Of a stretch of 64,000 nt of DNA, positions 50,083-61,564 are shown piece after piece. Source of the stretch: Phragmites australis (Eukaryota > Streptophyta > Magnoliopsida > Poales > Poaceae). Where the stretch lies: NCBI RefSeq assembly GCF_958298935.1, contig NC_084924.1, forward strand, positions 5,518,001 to 5,582,000, written 5' to 3'. The first letter of the stretch is position 1; each line of letters starts with the position of its first letter. The position numbers and the translations under genes were made by a program. Below the pieces are notes generated by a model. That model was given only the letters and a program-made list of their open reading frames with translations, did not search any database and was not told the origin of the DNA.

Positions 50083-52993
50083 CACTACTACAGAACTTGT
50101 CATAAGTGTCGCCTCATCAATGCTGGTTGAATAGTAATCACGACTGAAAATGTATCAATATCAGTTCTTAATCTCGTGCGTGCGAACAATGATTGAGCCT
50201 CTATGTATTAGTGTCGGTTTCAGCCACGAACAACACTGATAATCTGTTTCAGTGCCAATTCTATCTACCAACTGACGCTGATGTTTGCTGCAATATAAAA
50301 GCCCACCTTCTCCCCCAAGCCTGAGTAGAATAGAGCCACCACGAGCCCATGCAGAACAGCGTCGGTCACCATTTTTGCCATCGTTGCGGTTGGAGCATTC
50401 AAAAGTTAGAGGAGTCAAGGTGTTGTAAGGTTAGTAAGATGATCTATATTTTATTTTCAGATAGTTTTACTTGGTAGATTGCTCTAGGGTTGATGGTTGG
50501 TGTTTGTTCTATGGTGATAAATTTTGAGATCCAATTGAGATCTAATATAGAAAAATTTGTAATTTTGTCATTGTTAGATGTATAGGGATGATCTACATTT
50601 CATTCTTAATTGTATTTAGTTGCTAGATTACTCTAGGTTTGAATTGAGGTACTTGTTCCTTGGTGTTAGATTTTGAAAGGAGCAAGAGCTTGAATTGAAT
50701 TATAATTAGAGAAAGATCATAATTTTATCATTCTAGATTATTTAAGGAGGAGATTAAAGTCACATGTAAATAGATATGAGTGCATACATTAAAATATAGG
50801 GACAATTGTAAATTTTCCACTATTTGAACCGTTATTATAAATTTGCCATTAAAAATTGCAAAAATACCACTAGAACTATCATTCAGTGGCATCCTTGTAT
50901 AAAATAAAAAATCAGGGAGGTATTTACGCCCCTAAAATCTAGCTCCAATTTTCTAGTATGTGGATTGCGTATATTTTTAAAGTCTTAAATTTAAATACCA
51001 ATCCAATGGATTTCCTCAATTCACTAATCAATGCGGTGGATTAACATAATTGATAGAATATTATGTTGTAGGAAAGTCTCGTCCACCCATGGGTCATAAT
51101 TGGACATGACGGCCTTTAGAAGATGGGTCCCACAACCCGGTCCAAGTATCAGAATGAGACGGGCCCTCAAATAGGGACCAATCAAGATACGAGGTAATTC
51201 AATGAATTTGTTCTAGATTTTGAAATGTTTAATGTTTAATGATTATAAATTACATGAATTTAATTATAATGATTTGCAGATGGACCGATCATAGATGTGC
51301 AAGGATCGAGGGCCAAAGTTCTTTAACGCAGTTGAGGCTTTTTTTATGGCTATCACGATGTACAAGAAGCCAAAAAGGAAATGTGTCGATCACTATATAT
51401 GTTGTATGTGCGTCGATTGCAAGAACGAGAAGTTTTTAAACATAAAGAAGATTCGTGCACACTTGATTCACATGGGTTTCAAAGCTTGCTATACCTGTTG
51501 GACTAAGCACGATGAACTTGAAAAATGTTATGTATGAAGGGCAACCAACAGTCGAAGATAACGGAAGCAACGATACGACAGCTAACAAAGACTTCGATAT
51601 GGCAACATTCAAATATATTTTTGTCGAGAACGATAGAGGTGATACTTTTGTTGGTAACAATAAAGAGGACATAGAACAAATGTTGCACGATGGGGATGGT
51701 TACTTCACCAGTCGCCTTCGTCCCCGAGCCGCCGCTCCGTCCGCGTCACCTTCGTCGATCCCGACCCACCCCCATCACCGTCCGCATCACCTTCGCCATC
51801 TGCTCCTCCCCATCCATCTCCTCCCCCTCGGGTTGGTAGATGATTGTAGTGATGTGCAGTGATGCTCGTTGATGAATAAAATTTCTGAGATTGGGCATTT
51901 TTGATGCAAAACAGTGCTGCTGAGATTGGGTATTTTTAGACCTGTCATATTTCTAGTTGTTTGTTAAATTTGGTAGCCCCTCGAGGTTGTGTTGATGGTA
52001 CTCCCTGATATGTTTTGTACACCGAGGAACATTTGTTGTTGGAACTCTAGTGGTCTGCTTGTTAATTTGATCCATGATATAGGTGTTGTTGTGGTTGAGA
52101 GAGTGCTTGCCATTTTTTATTCGGGATATTGCAACTGATTTAGCCTTTATATACTGTCAGTACTTGTTTTGCATCTTTTTGTTCAGATTTTATGCTCTCT
52201 CTCACTTGGCATGGTAACATTGTCCATGATGATACTTTAAAACTTAAGGATTCTGCCCAAGTTCTAATTACTAGCTGAGAATTTAGAAAATTTGCCCAGT
52301 TGATGATGTATTTGATAGGACAATTAGGGAACATGACTATGACAGTCATGGGGCCAATTGTTATATACATTCTGAGAGCAATTTTACTTACATTAGTTTG
52401 TCACTGTGCCTAGCCTCAATTATTGACTCATTTGAGTGCATAGCACTGTGAGTATTTCAGTTTCACTCCCCTCTCTTTCTCCCTTTGTTTGTTTTGAGCA
52501 GTAAGGTTACATGTGCGGTGATGCTCCATGATGAATATAAATTTTTTAGATTGGACATGTTGTCTAAGTACAATAGTTTGGACCTGTCATGTAACGAAAT
52601 TTGATATGTATGCGGTGCATATATACTATAATGAGACTTGATATTTTATAAATTAAATTTAAATATGCTGGTGTATATATGTTGCGATGAAACTTGGCAT
52701 CTTGTGAATTAAATATACATGTGCGTGTCTATAAATATATTGTACACTATTGACGGCAAACGACCAAAATTTGAAAAGGACGAGAAAAACTATTGGTGTG
52801 AGTTGGTAAAATCAACCGACAATGATACTCTACATATTTTACCAACTAGCAGTGATAGGTGGACTATCACTGTCCATTTTATTCACGAACTGACACTGAT
52901 GCTAATTTTCAGTACCGGTTCTATACTCAGCACTAATAGTCTATGACCGATGGCAATTTTGAACCACCACTGATGGTGTGTTCTGCTGTAGTG
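50083..52993 (+). mobile_element. Deleted CACTA (En/Spm-type) DNA transposon
   Basis: The left end CACTACTACAGAAC is mirrored by the right end ...GTTCTGCTGTAGTG. The 3-base target duplication GAT (50080-50082 and 52994-52996) is diagnostic for CACTA elements. Subterminal regions carry short repeats of the ACTGATGCT/CACTGATA type in both orientations, as expected for transposase binding sites. Two related internal blocks at 51857-51955 and 52517-52590 (GTGATGCTC..TGATGAATA) show an internal duplication. At 2.9 kb it is far shorter than an autonomous copy and lacks the catalytic transposase. Confidence 0.93.
51280..51862 (+). pseudogene. Remnant of a CACTA transposase-associated domain
   Basis: The frame beginning ATG at 51280 matches the N-terminal transposase-associated domain of plant CACTA proteins: VDHYICCMCVDCKNEK, the ICCMCVDC zinc-type motif, then HLIHMGF and CWTKHDE. 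It is broken. A stop codon TAG at 51292-51294 stands where the family has Trp. A frameshift near 51525 moves the following acidic part into another frame (51512-51862). The catalytic region is missing altogether. It confirms the element's class and shows that it is dead. Confidence 0.85.
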
Positions 52994-52996
52994 GAT

Positions 52997-53878
52997 CAAT
53001 GGCATTGCTAGTGGCAACGCTAGTATTCGATCCTATCAAGGCAGTTAATGGAGGCGGTGCCGACCTGCCTTCAACGTAGTTGTTTCGGCTACCTTGCCAT
53101 GGTGAGGGTGGCGATGCCGCCGGTGGCGACGCACCCCCATTGCGGAGGGGTGTGGGACCACTTACTACGGTCCGTGGCTACCCAATAAGGATGGTGATGG
53201 CCGAGAGGCACATCTGCAAAGTTGCCAATGCAAGACTCAGCTGGTCTTCTGAGGAGTAGCATCCCAAGTGTCGCCCTATTTTCTTTTCCAAAAAACTTTA
53301 ATAAAAAGGTTAAATTCACTAGAAATTAGTGCGCAGGAACATATCTGCTTTGCAAGCACTCTCGTACTTATAATGTGTTGTAATAATGACGTTACCGCGT
53401 ACAAATCAAACAAAAAATTAAGGGAACAACATATAAATACGTAAGATGTGGTCATATATCGCTCCACTTTATTATTGATTGTGTATACATCTTGGTAACG
53501 CCTTGTCTCTTAACGTTGGAAGGAGGAGATACCATTTTATATGATGAGCAATATGGGACTAAATTTCATATTATTAATAGGCTTGATAGACCTAGTTTAG
53601 GTTTAAGTTAGCTCTATGAGATTGACCTATATTACAACAGGTGGCATAGAATGCAAAGATTTTTAGCTCGGATTTCTCTGAGGTGCTGTTAACTTTTCCC
53701 TTTTCAATATGGGATGCTGATTTGCTGGGTTCAATCAATCTGAAGACACACATATCCCACACTGCAATGGGATGCTTTGGACAGGGAATTGTTCCATGAC
53801 TTCTAAGAAGCTATTTGGTTGGGCCATTTTGGGTTGTCAACGATTCATAGGGTATCACGCAACGATATTTTTCTGTTT
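52997..53878. other. Spacer; continuation of the CACTA host sequence
   Basis: The first ~290 bases are GC-rich and fit the segment on the other side of the CACTA element. The rest is AT-rich. No gene or RNA was recognised. Confidence 0.35.
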
Positions 53879-54350
53879 GGTCGGGCTGTCCTGTAATTGG
53901 TTCGCGGAGGGATCCGATACCGGGTCGTGGATAGGCGATACCGCCCACATCCAGCGGGAAGGGATTACATTACCGGCCCACGATCTCTTCCCTCCCCATC
54001 GATCTCTCCCGATCAGAGCTCCTCGTGAGCTCACTCGTGATGGCGGCGGTGTCCTCGCGTGAGCTTTGTTACCGCTGACCTATTTCTTCCGCCCATCTCA
54101 GTGAGGAACGCCTGCCTCCCTCTTCCTCTTCCTCTTCTTCTCCCTCTTCCCCCCTCTCTCTCTACACCCGAACCTTCTTCTCCTAACCCTAGCTTTTGTT
54201 CTAGATCTTGGGGGGACTTTTGCTCCGGTGTCCGTGTAGGTGAGTTGATTCCTTCCCTTCCCTTCCCATCAATCGAGACATTGTCCGTAGTGGTCAAGTT
54301 TTCTGTTGCTGCTCGGGGGATTTGGTCTTTCTTGCCGCTGTTTGAGTAGG
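53879..54350 (+). other. Promoter/first-exon-like segment of an unknown gene
   Basis: A sharply GC- and CT-rich stretch looks like a grass 5' leader. It contains GTGATGGCGGCGGTGTCC at 54038-54055, a typical grass start context. The frame from that ATG (54041) stops after 12 codons, but a GTGAGC splice donor candidate follows at 54060. A 1.45-kb solo LTR begins at 54356. No identity can be given. It may be a real small gene with intron 1 enlarged by the LTR, or a remnant. Confidence 0.3.
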
Positions 54351-54355
54351 GCGGA

Positions 54356-55809
54356 TGTCGGAGGGTGAACTCCTCAAGCGGGGATCCGGAGGGACCCCCT
54401 TTGAGATTCGGTCAGAGGGATGATTCTGAATCCGTTTTGCGGGTGAAATAAATGGGCGTAAATGCGATGCAGGTGGAGTGGAAGGATCGGACGCAGGAGG
54501 TAGTAACTGCTCAGGGGATTTTTAGACAGGTTCGGGCCGCACTGAGCGTAACACCCTACTCCTGTGTGTGTGCTATAAATGCTCTGAGAATGTCTCTCTG
54601 AGTGTTTGCTGGGTTACAAGAATATTTGTCTAGTCTAGAGCTTCGCGCTCCTAGTTCTTCGGTGCTCGTCGTCTGTTGTCTTGATCTTCGGTTGGTCCGA
54701 ATTGGTCTACCTTCTGTGCTTCACTTGGCTACCCACCTCTCCCTTTCTCCGGCGAGCCCGCCCGGCATATATACTCGCCGGGGCGGTAGCGTGCCCAGAA
54801 AGGGATGACGCTTTTTCCGAGGCACCATAAATGGATAGCAACCATCATGGGCTGCTGCGTGAGGTGATGGGGCGGGTGGAAAACACGCCCCGTCTGATCT
54901 TGTTCGTCATCATGTCATTTTTCAACGAGCGCCGCGGGGAGGGCACACCGGGCAGCGACCGTGCAGCCCGACGTGCCCGTCCGGTTAGAGCGGGCTTGAC
55001 ACAGCAGGGCGGTAGGAGGGGCACCTCGGGTTCTGAGATGTTATCCCGAGGCGCACCGGATGTCCCGCGATGGGACCCGTGCATTAAATATCCTCACACC
55101 TCCCTGCCAGGCCGTGGCAGGGACTGACAGAAAGCGTGGGGGGAGCAGTTGGAAGTGATAGGCCATGCACCCCCTTAAATGTAGCATCGGGCCTCTCACC
55201 AGTTGACACCTCACCGCTGGACCTCTGTAGGGACCACTGGCGAAGGACTTCTCGGGCTCCTCGGGGAACTCAGTGCCCGGGGGCCACTATTCACAGCCCC
55301 GAGCACTCTCTCCCGGATATGCCCTTTCTTGGTCCTCGGGGAACCGAGTGCTCGGGGGCAACTGTTCACGGCCCCGAGCACCCTCTCCCGGAACTGGTTG
55401 TTTAGGCCCTTGAAGAACCGAGTGCTCGGGGGCCACTGTTCACGGCCCCGAGGACTCTCTCCCGGAACTGACTTCCCTTGGGTCCTCGGGGGACTCGGGT
55501 GCTCGGGGGCCATTCTTCGCGGCCCCGAGCACCCTCTTCCCGAGACTCGGCTTTTCTTGTCGTCGGGGGGCTTGAGTGCTCAGGGGCCACTGCTCGCAGT
55601 CCTGAGCGCTCTCTTCCCGGCACTTGGTCTTCTTGGGTCATCGGGGAACTCGGGTACTCGGGGACCACTATTCATGGCCCCGAGCACCCTCTCCCAGGAC
55701 TTGGTCTTCTCGGACCTCGGGGAGGTAAACCCTCGAGGGAGGACGTCACGTGGCACTCTGCTGTCCTGGCCTCGGGATTCGGGGACCCCTGGTTCCTGTG
55801 TCACCGACA
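54356..55809 (+). mobile_element. Solo LTR, 1.45 kb, TSD GCGGA
   Basis: Starts TGTCGGAGGGTGAAC and ends TGTCACCGACA, so the LTR has the short inverted ends TGTCGG/CCGACA. It is flanked by a perfect 5-base target duplication GCGGA (54351-54355 and 55810-55814). It carries a GGTTCGGGCCGC...TAACACCCTACTCCTGT block at 54530-54575 that I have seen widely in grass LTR elements. No internal region or partner LTR is present. It differs from the other LTR family in this window and holds a hairpin repeat array. Confidence 0.92.
55273..55687 (+). repeat. Six tandem hairpin units, period about 76 bp
   Basis: Six units each contain an inverted repeat of the form GTGCTCGGGG - 14 bases - CCCCGAGCAC. Left arms start at 55273, 55348, 55422, 55499, 55576 and 55654, so the spacing is 74-78 bases. 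Units 2 and 4 are perfect palindromes. Units 1 and 6 have one mismatch, and unit 3 has one in its right arm. In unit 5 both arms change together (CTCAGG with CCTGAG), which keeps pairing in the core. Each palindrome is followed by CTCTCCCGGAACT-like sequence. The array lies near the 3' end of the solo LTR. Confidence 0.9.
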
Positions 55810-55814
55810 GCGGA

Positions 55815-57025
55815 GGTTGTGGTCTCGATTGTGGATGGGATCTCTGTTCCCGTTGATTGCGGTGTGTGTACTCCAAATCTATATCAGATTTAGGATTAGG
55901 AGGGGGCATTGGAGATTAGCTCAGTTATTGCAATGGATTGAGATGGTTGGGGAGTTGACCTGACACCTTTTTTTCATGCTAGATCATGTTCAAGCAGCTC
56001 ATTCGGGGTTCTATGTTCCTATTGGATGTCATAGTTCATATTGTCATAATGATCCATTGATTTTACCTATTCTACTTTTATATTATGCTATTGCTTACAG
56101 TTTGGTTGGTAATTGTTATTCAACCACTTGAGTACATAAATTCTAAATGCACTCCAGTTCATATAGGGTGGACTGTAGGAGGGAGATGTGGTTTCTTAAC
56201 AAAGTAAAATAAGGATCATCAGTTGTTTTGACTTTTGAGAGGTGGTTGTTAACTACAAATGTGTGGACAAATGACCTACTGTAGCCTATGGTGGTTCCTA
56301 CTTTTGCTGGACAGTGGTTCTGAAGATTTTGGTCTCTCCCTTTTAGTGATTTTTGGATGTGAATCTCTTGGACAAAATGGCAGCTAGGATTTGAATCGCT
56401 GATGGTACTTAAATGTGGTACTTGTTAAATCACCCCTTTTATGTTACCTTTAGCGTAAATTTGGAAATCTCTTTGTCCATGTCAGATTCAGCTTGTTACA
56501 AATATGTATGTGGTACTTGTTACAACTTTTTGCAAGTGTAATTACTCATTTCTTATCCAAATATTTAATTGAATTTGTATTACTTCTATAATCATGATGC
56601 CTACTTATCTTTGACCTTGACCAGATTAACCATGATGCCAAATTTTGACCTTGACCAGGTGGTTATGATAGGGAATGCTAATTTACATTTTTTTTAAGAA
56701 GAAAAGGAACTAGCTCCTGCTCTATTTTACTGTTTCAGCTCTAGTGCATTTATGTGAAAGAAAACTTTGCAAGGTACATGTATTTTTGACAAGGATTATC
56801 ATCTGCTCCATCCTCACCCTTTTTCCCCAGCTCTTTTCATTTTGAGATTTTAATGTCATCACTTGATGCCTATTATACGATGTCTATTATTGTGATGACT
56901 ATACTAGCACACCATATACCAATATGCCGTTTATGTTCAATTGTTTGTTGGAGAGTATGACAACTCATACCATATGGTAATCCATAGAAGTTTTTGGCCA
57001 TTCCCTAGATTTGTTGTCTTTGTAG
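55815..57025. other. Intron-like sequence after the solo LTR
   Basis: AT-rich, T-rich DNA without coding-like frames or transposon ends. Its composition fits plant intron sequence between the exon-like segment at 54041 and the one at 57026. It ends in TTGTCTTTGTAG, a good splice acceptor. Confidence 0.3.
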
Positions 57026-57145
57026 ATGAAGCAAATAACAAGTGATGAGAAGCTAGGAAGAAAACAGATGGTGGAACAATTCAGAATGCCTGGACCTCAA
57101 GCTTTTAAAGTTGTTGCTTCAGCTTTGATGCATCAAAACTCTTGA
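57026..57145 (+). other. Exon-like 39-codon open frame with acceptor site
   Basis: Directly after a strong acceptor (TTTGTAG) an open frame starts with ATG and runs 39 codons to TGA. It encodes a mixed-composition peptide with segments DEKLGRKQMVEQF and PGPQAFKVVASALMHQNS. Only the frame entered in phase 0 stays open. I do not recognise a family. It could be the last exon of a gene starting near 54041, or a chance frame. Confidence 0.25.
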
Positions 57146-58598
57146 AGCTTTAAAATTTGTTACTCTACCTTTTGTGTACCCAAATATTATTGTCAGCCCT
57201 TGCTCGGGTTCAGGTAGTATCTCTGAAGTTTGGTGCACTAATTTAGAGTCCATATATTGTTCTTAAAAACAAGTTCACAGTTCTCTTCTAGTAGCAGTTC
57301 TGTATGGAGCATTCAATTGTTAAAATGCATGTTCCTTTCAAATTTACCATATTAAATGGCTTGACAGGTTTACATGATCAATTTTGGTTAGCACTGATTA
57401 AAGAGAAACAAAATATCTTATATTTTGTATTAGTTGGCTTGCCAAAAGATCAGTTCTCACAAGTAGTATGTAAATGATGTATTCTTATATCTGAAATGCC
57501 AACCAAACACCATAATGTTACTCAATACCGTTACCTCATCCAGCCAAACAAAATAGGCAAACAATAGTCCCACCTTCAAAACCTCTGTAATCTAATTCCA
57601 ATTCCATTTACATTACCTGAGTGTGAACCAAACACCACCTTATTACAGTACTCTTGGTTGCAACAAATTATGCATCCTTCGCATGGAAATGCACAGTATC
57701 CGCACGTGCTTCACCCTCGGATCCAGCGAATGTTCCTAACTCCGAGAGCCGGCATCTAACCCGACCGGTAGCCAGTGTTCCATGCGAGAAAGAAACCTTG
57801 CACTTTAAGATGAGCACGACGGGCCTTTCCCAGCACGGGCCATCGTGTCTTGCCTGAAGAAACTGAGCAGCAGGTAGATCGAGCCTTAGCTTTAGCACAT
57901 GCGAGTGACGCGAACACATCTCTCACGCTCGCCCCTTGCTTTCGTGACTCCTGCCTGATCTTGATCTTCTTGACCTTTTTTTCGTATTGATTTTGCTGCA
58001 TGATATTGTGTGATGGTGCTCGTACTTTTTGCCTGCAGCTTTTCTTTCTTGGGTCGTTGTTGCCTCTATTGTTTACTGGTCGAGGCTCTTTGACCCAGAG
58101 TTGCTGTTGGTACTTGGTACGGGATGGTATCTCAAGGACAGATTGCGCAGCATTTACTCTAGCTCGCGGCGGGCTCAAATCCACTGTGAGTTGGGGCAAG
58201 CCCAGTTCACCATTGCTCAAGAAGGCTCATCAGGCAGCCCATGAAGTCCAAAGGCCAGATGGATTTGGCATGAAGGGCGGACTGAACTAGGTGCCCTGCA
58301 AGCTCTAAAATGTTCTTGCTTGTAGTCCATGCCAAGGCCCACCACTGCTATGTTTTCGTATCCAAACTGGGATTGGTACTAACAAACCAAACAAACACGA
58401 TCACATCAACCGAGTAAACCTGCATTTTAACCAGCGTTCGAACGAAGTCGATAGAAACACACAAATCGGTCTGGAACACAAACGTAAGTGCGAGGGTCTA
58501 GAAGGAGTTCTGTGATAGCTTTCCCCTTTGCTACAGTTAAAAGAGGGCAATCGAAGTGTGATTCGACTTTCAGCACCGATTTCATTGGCTACTCGTCG
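57146..58598. other. Spacer before the gypsy element
   Basis: Possible 3' UTR of the exon-like segment, then AT-rich DNA, then a moderately GC-rich patch at 57690-58300 with overlapping frames on both strands and no domain. Nothing further was recognised. Confidence 0.35.
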
Positions 58599-58603
58599 CT
58601 TTC

Positions 58604-60699
58604 TGTCACATCCAAAACGCTAATTACGTAATTAAGTATGTATAATCATTATGGTGTTATGTTCTACACGATTAATTATTATTTTAGATATTTTTAAGAG
58701 TGAAAAATGGTTTAGGAAGAGATAGAGAGACCCTAAATACCTTGGAGAAAAGAAGCAAAGAAAGAAGAAAGAAAAGAGGGGATTAGGAAAATTTAGCAAA
58801 AAACTCTTCTCGCGGTCTGATCAGATCTCACCGCGGTCTGATCGCTAGAAGACAGCAACGTAGGCTTGCCAAGTGGGCTTCCTGTGTTCTGATCGACCCT
58901 TCCCACAGTCTGATCGCCAACATATAGAGGCTCCCTTAAGTGGTCGATCGCCTCTCTCCCTCACTCTCTCTTCTCCTATTGTCTCTATCACTCTATTTCC
59001 TTGCCAAAACCTTAGGGAGAGGGTGTAATCCATTCATCACATTTGAAGGGCGGAGATCGAAGGTGGGGATTCCCATGAGCTTCTCGTAGAACTTCCCTAA
59101 GCTTCTTCCCCCTTTTCTTCCCGTCGGAGGGGTTTTCTCACCGTTTCTTCTTCCACGAGCTCATTCACCCTCCGGGAGTCCAATCCTTGGATTGAAGCTT
59201 CCCCAGAGGATTCCGATCCAATACAAAGTTCCTCTACACCGAGGTAAACACCCTCCTACCGTTTCTCGATTCCTAACTCTAGTTGGTCACCATTTTGATT
59301 TAGATTGGAAAGCCCTATGAAAGTTAGGTCTAGATCTTATTTGGGGGGTTTTACATGTTTGATCCATACATGTTGTCCCAACGACAACGTAAAATGTCCC
59401 ATAGTCTCTTGGAGTACTTTGGTGCCCTTCCTCACCGAAGGTTTCATCGCAGTCCTCATCGGTGACCTCGCAAAGGTGTTACCGGTAGAGTCTCGTGGTC
59501 TGACCGCCACTAGAGTCGGTCTGACCGTTAGACGACGGTCTAACCGCCAACATACCATCAGTTTGACCGTCAGACGCCAAAACTCTCTACAGGCTGGCGG
59601 TTAGACCTCCACTTCCACATCGTTTAAGCACCGTCTGTTGGTGCCGTTGATTTTAGCACTTTTTATACAACCACATATTCAGATAATGGATGAATGAGCT
59701 GAATATCATACGCCGTGCTGACGCTTGCCTTACGGCCTATGACGCGTAAGAAAAATAAAGGAGAAGCAAGTTAATGGGGAGCCGAAGGTGCCTATGACAC
59801 ACTCGCAGTAATCCCGGTGCCATAGGGGTATGTGCAAGTGGATAGTTCTGGGTATGAGAAAGGTTATCTCTGAGACCAAAAGGATGGACCCGAGTCGTGT
59901 GGGTAAAGTTGTACCCCTGTAGGGTGTAAAAATAATTCAAATTACCACGCTCTCCGTCATGAGCACGCTTCTATCCATCTGCATCGGTCATATAGTTTTC
60001 AAATTTGGAGATATGGCATGGTATGTTGGGTTTGGCTGTTGAGAATTATTGATTACTTGAGATGGTTCCTTTTACATTTATATGCAGGTTATTGTTGCAA
60101 GGTAGATGTGCCTTGAATTAAGTATAGATGCTCACATATACAGGTTAGGTTGCTTACGCATATGAATTTACTTAACCTTGTGGTCTACTCTTTGCTAATG
60201 ACTTAAATGCATAATCCTTAAAGTCGGGTTATTTATATGTACATATTATGGATTAAATCTTATGAGTACCTTCGTACTCACGCTGCTCTTTCAGGTTCTA
60301 ACAGTAAGGAGGAGCTCGCGTTTGGCTACTTCACGTCTGCCGATGTAAGTGGCGAGAATGAGTAGTATAAACTACTCGTGTGACGTGCTTTTGGATGGAG
60401 CCTAAGGGTATATGGTTTTATCTAACTTTTGGAGTTAATAAGTGTTATCTTTCCGCTATGTTGTTTCTCTAATTTTTTATTGTAAATGATGATACTTAAA
60501 TGCTTGTAATATAATCTAATTACTCTTTTTTTTAAGCTTTATTGTGATGTTATATGTTGGAAAGACATATGTTCCAATTTTGGGCATAAAACATGTGACG
60601 AGACTACCAAGGTGATATCCTGATTAATCATTATAGTCATGATTATGTAAATAATCAACTTAATGATTAATTAGAATATTATTTGGATGGTTCCTCATA
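58604..60699 (+). repeat. 5' LTR of the gypsy element
   Basis: Runs from TGTCACATCC to GGTTCCTCATA, where the last CA of the LTR has become TA. Its last ~600 bases (60105-60699) align with the 3' LTR piece at 62800-63367. It contains repeated GGTCTGATCG/GGTCTGACCG motifs at 58813-58920 and 59500-59580. Confidence 0.8.
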
Positions 60700-60702
60700 G
60701 CG

Positions 60703-60713
60703 TGATATCAGAG
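60703..60713 (+). other. Primer-binding site, tRNA-Met type
   Basis: TGATATCAGAG lies 3 bases after the 5' LTR end. It matches the initiator tRNA-Met primer-binding site TGGTATCAGAG with one change. This fixes the element's strand and the LTR boundary. Confidence 0.75.
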
Positions 60714-61564
60714 TTTGGTTTAATGAAGTAGCCTAAAAACACTTAAGATGTGGGTTAGTAAAGGGTGTCAATATCACTAAATAACCCATTAAAGTTTATT
60801 TTTGTCTCTTCATGCTAATATGTATAAATAGTTATACTATGTCTCTAAGTGTAATGTATGATTGGTTACTTTGTTTAAGTTGTTTGTTTCTGCATTGCGA
60901 TATCTTTGTGAATCATGTTGCATCGACGAGAGAGGTAAGGATTGCATCCCGATGATGGTAAATATCAAGAGCTCAACCAGTGTGAGACAGGGACCTGGTG
61001 TGTCCCGTACGATGATGGTACGAGAAGTGAATACGTTAGCAATAACATATGAACATCCACCATATGATGATAGCTATGATCGTCTACCCATGTGGCGATT
61101 ACATGGGGTCTTCCGTATGGCGACGATACGAGAAGTGAATACGTTGGCAACAATGAATTAAATATCGCTTATCCGACGAGATGCACAAGTACTGTTCGCA
61201 CGAGAAAGAAAAGGGTAGCGTGAAGGGTGATGATTGGTGGTTATTTATATGAATGCATATGATCTTGATATTTGTTATGAAGAAATTACGCTTAGGAAAG
61301 AAACATATAGATAGGGATCAAGCGTATCATTATTTCTCTATTGCTCATATAGTATGCATTTTTCCAAAAATATGGTATTCTACACTCAAGCAAGTAATAT
61401 TCGACATAACAAGATAGCATGAGTTAGAATTTGACCTTTCCCTCTTTTATCTTGTCATCACAATAGGATGAGAACCCATCGAAATCTTGGAGACCTTCCA
61501 AAGGGTTACAATGAGAATAACCGCGTACCGCCTCCACCGCCGAGCATGGCGAATGTCTTAATGA

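Noticed and set aside
55273..55687. Regularly spaced repeats resembling a CRISPR array
   Set aside because: The DNA is from a plant nucleus, the spacers are similar to each other, and the array sits inside an LTR with a target duplication.
55203..55856. 217-codon plus-strand open frame and several others across the hairpin array
   Set aside because: They are produced by the repeated GC-rich hairpin units within the solo LTR; the peptides are low-complexity and repeat with the array.
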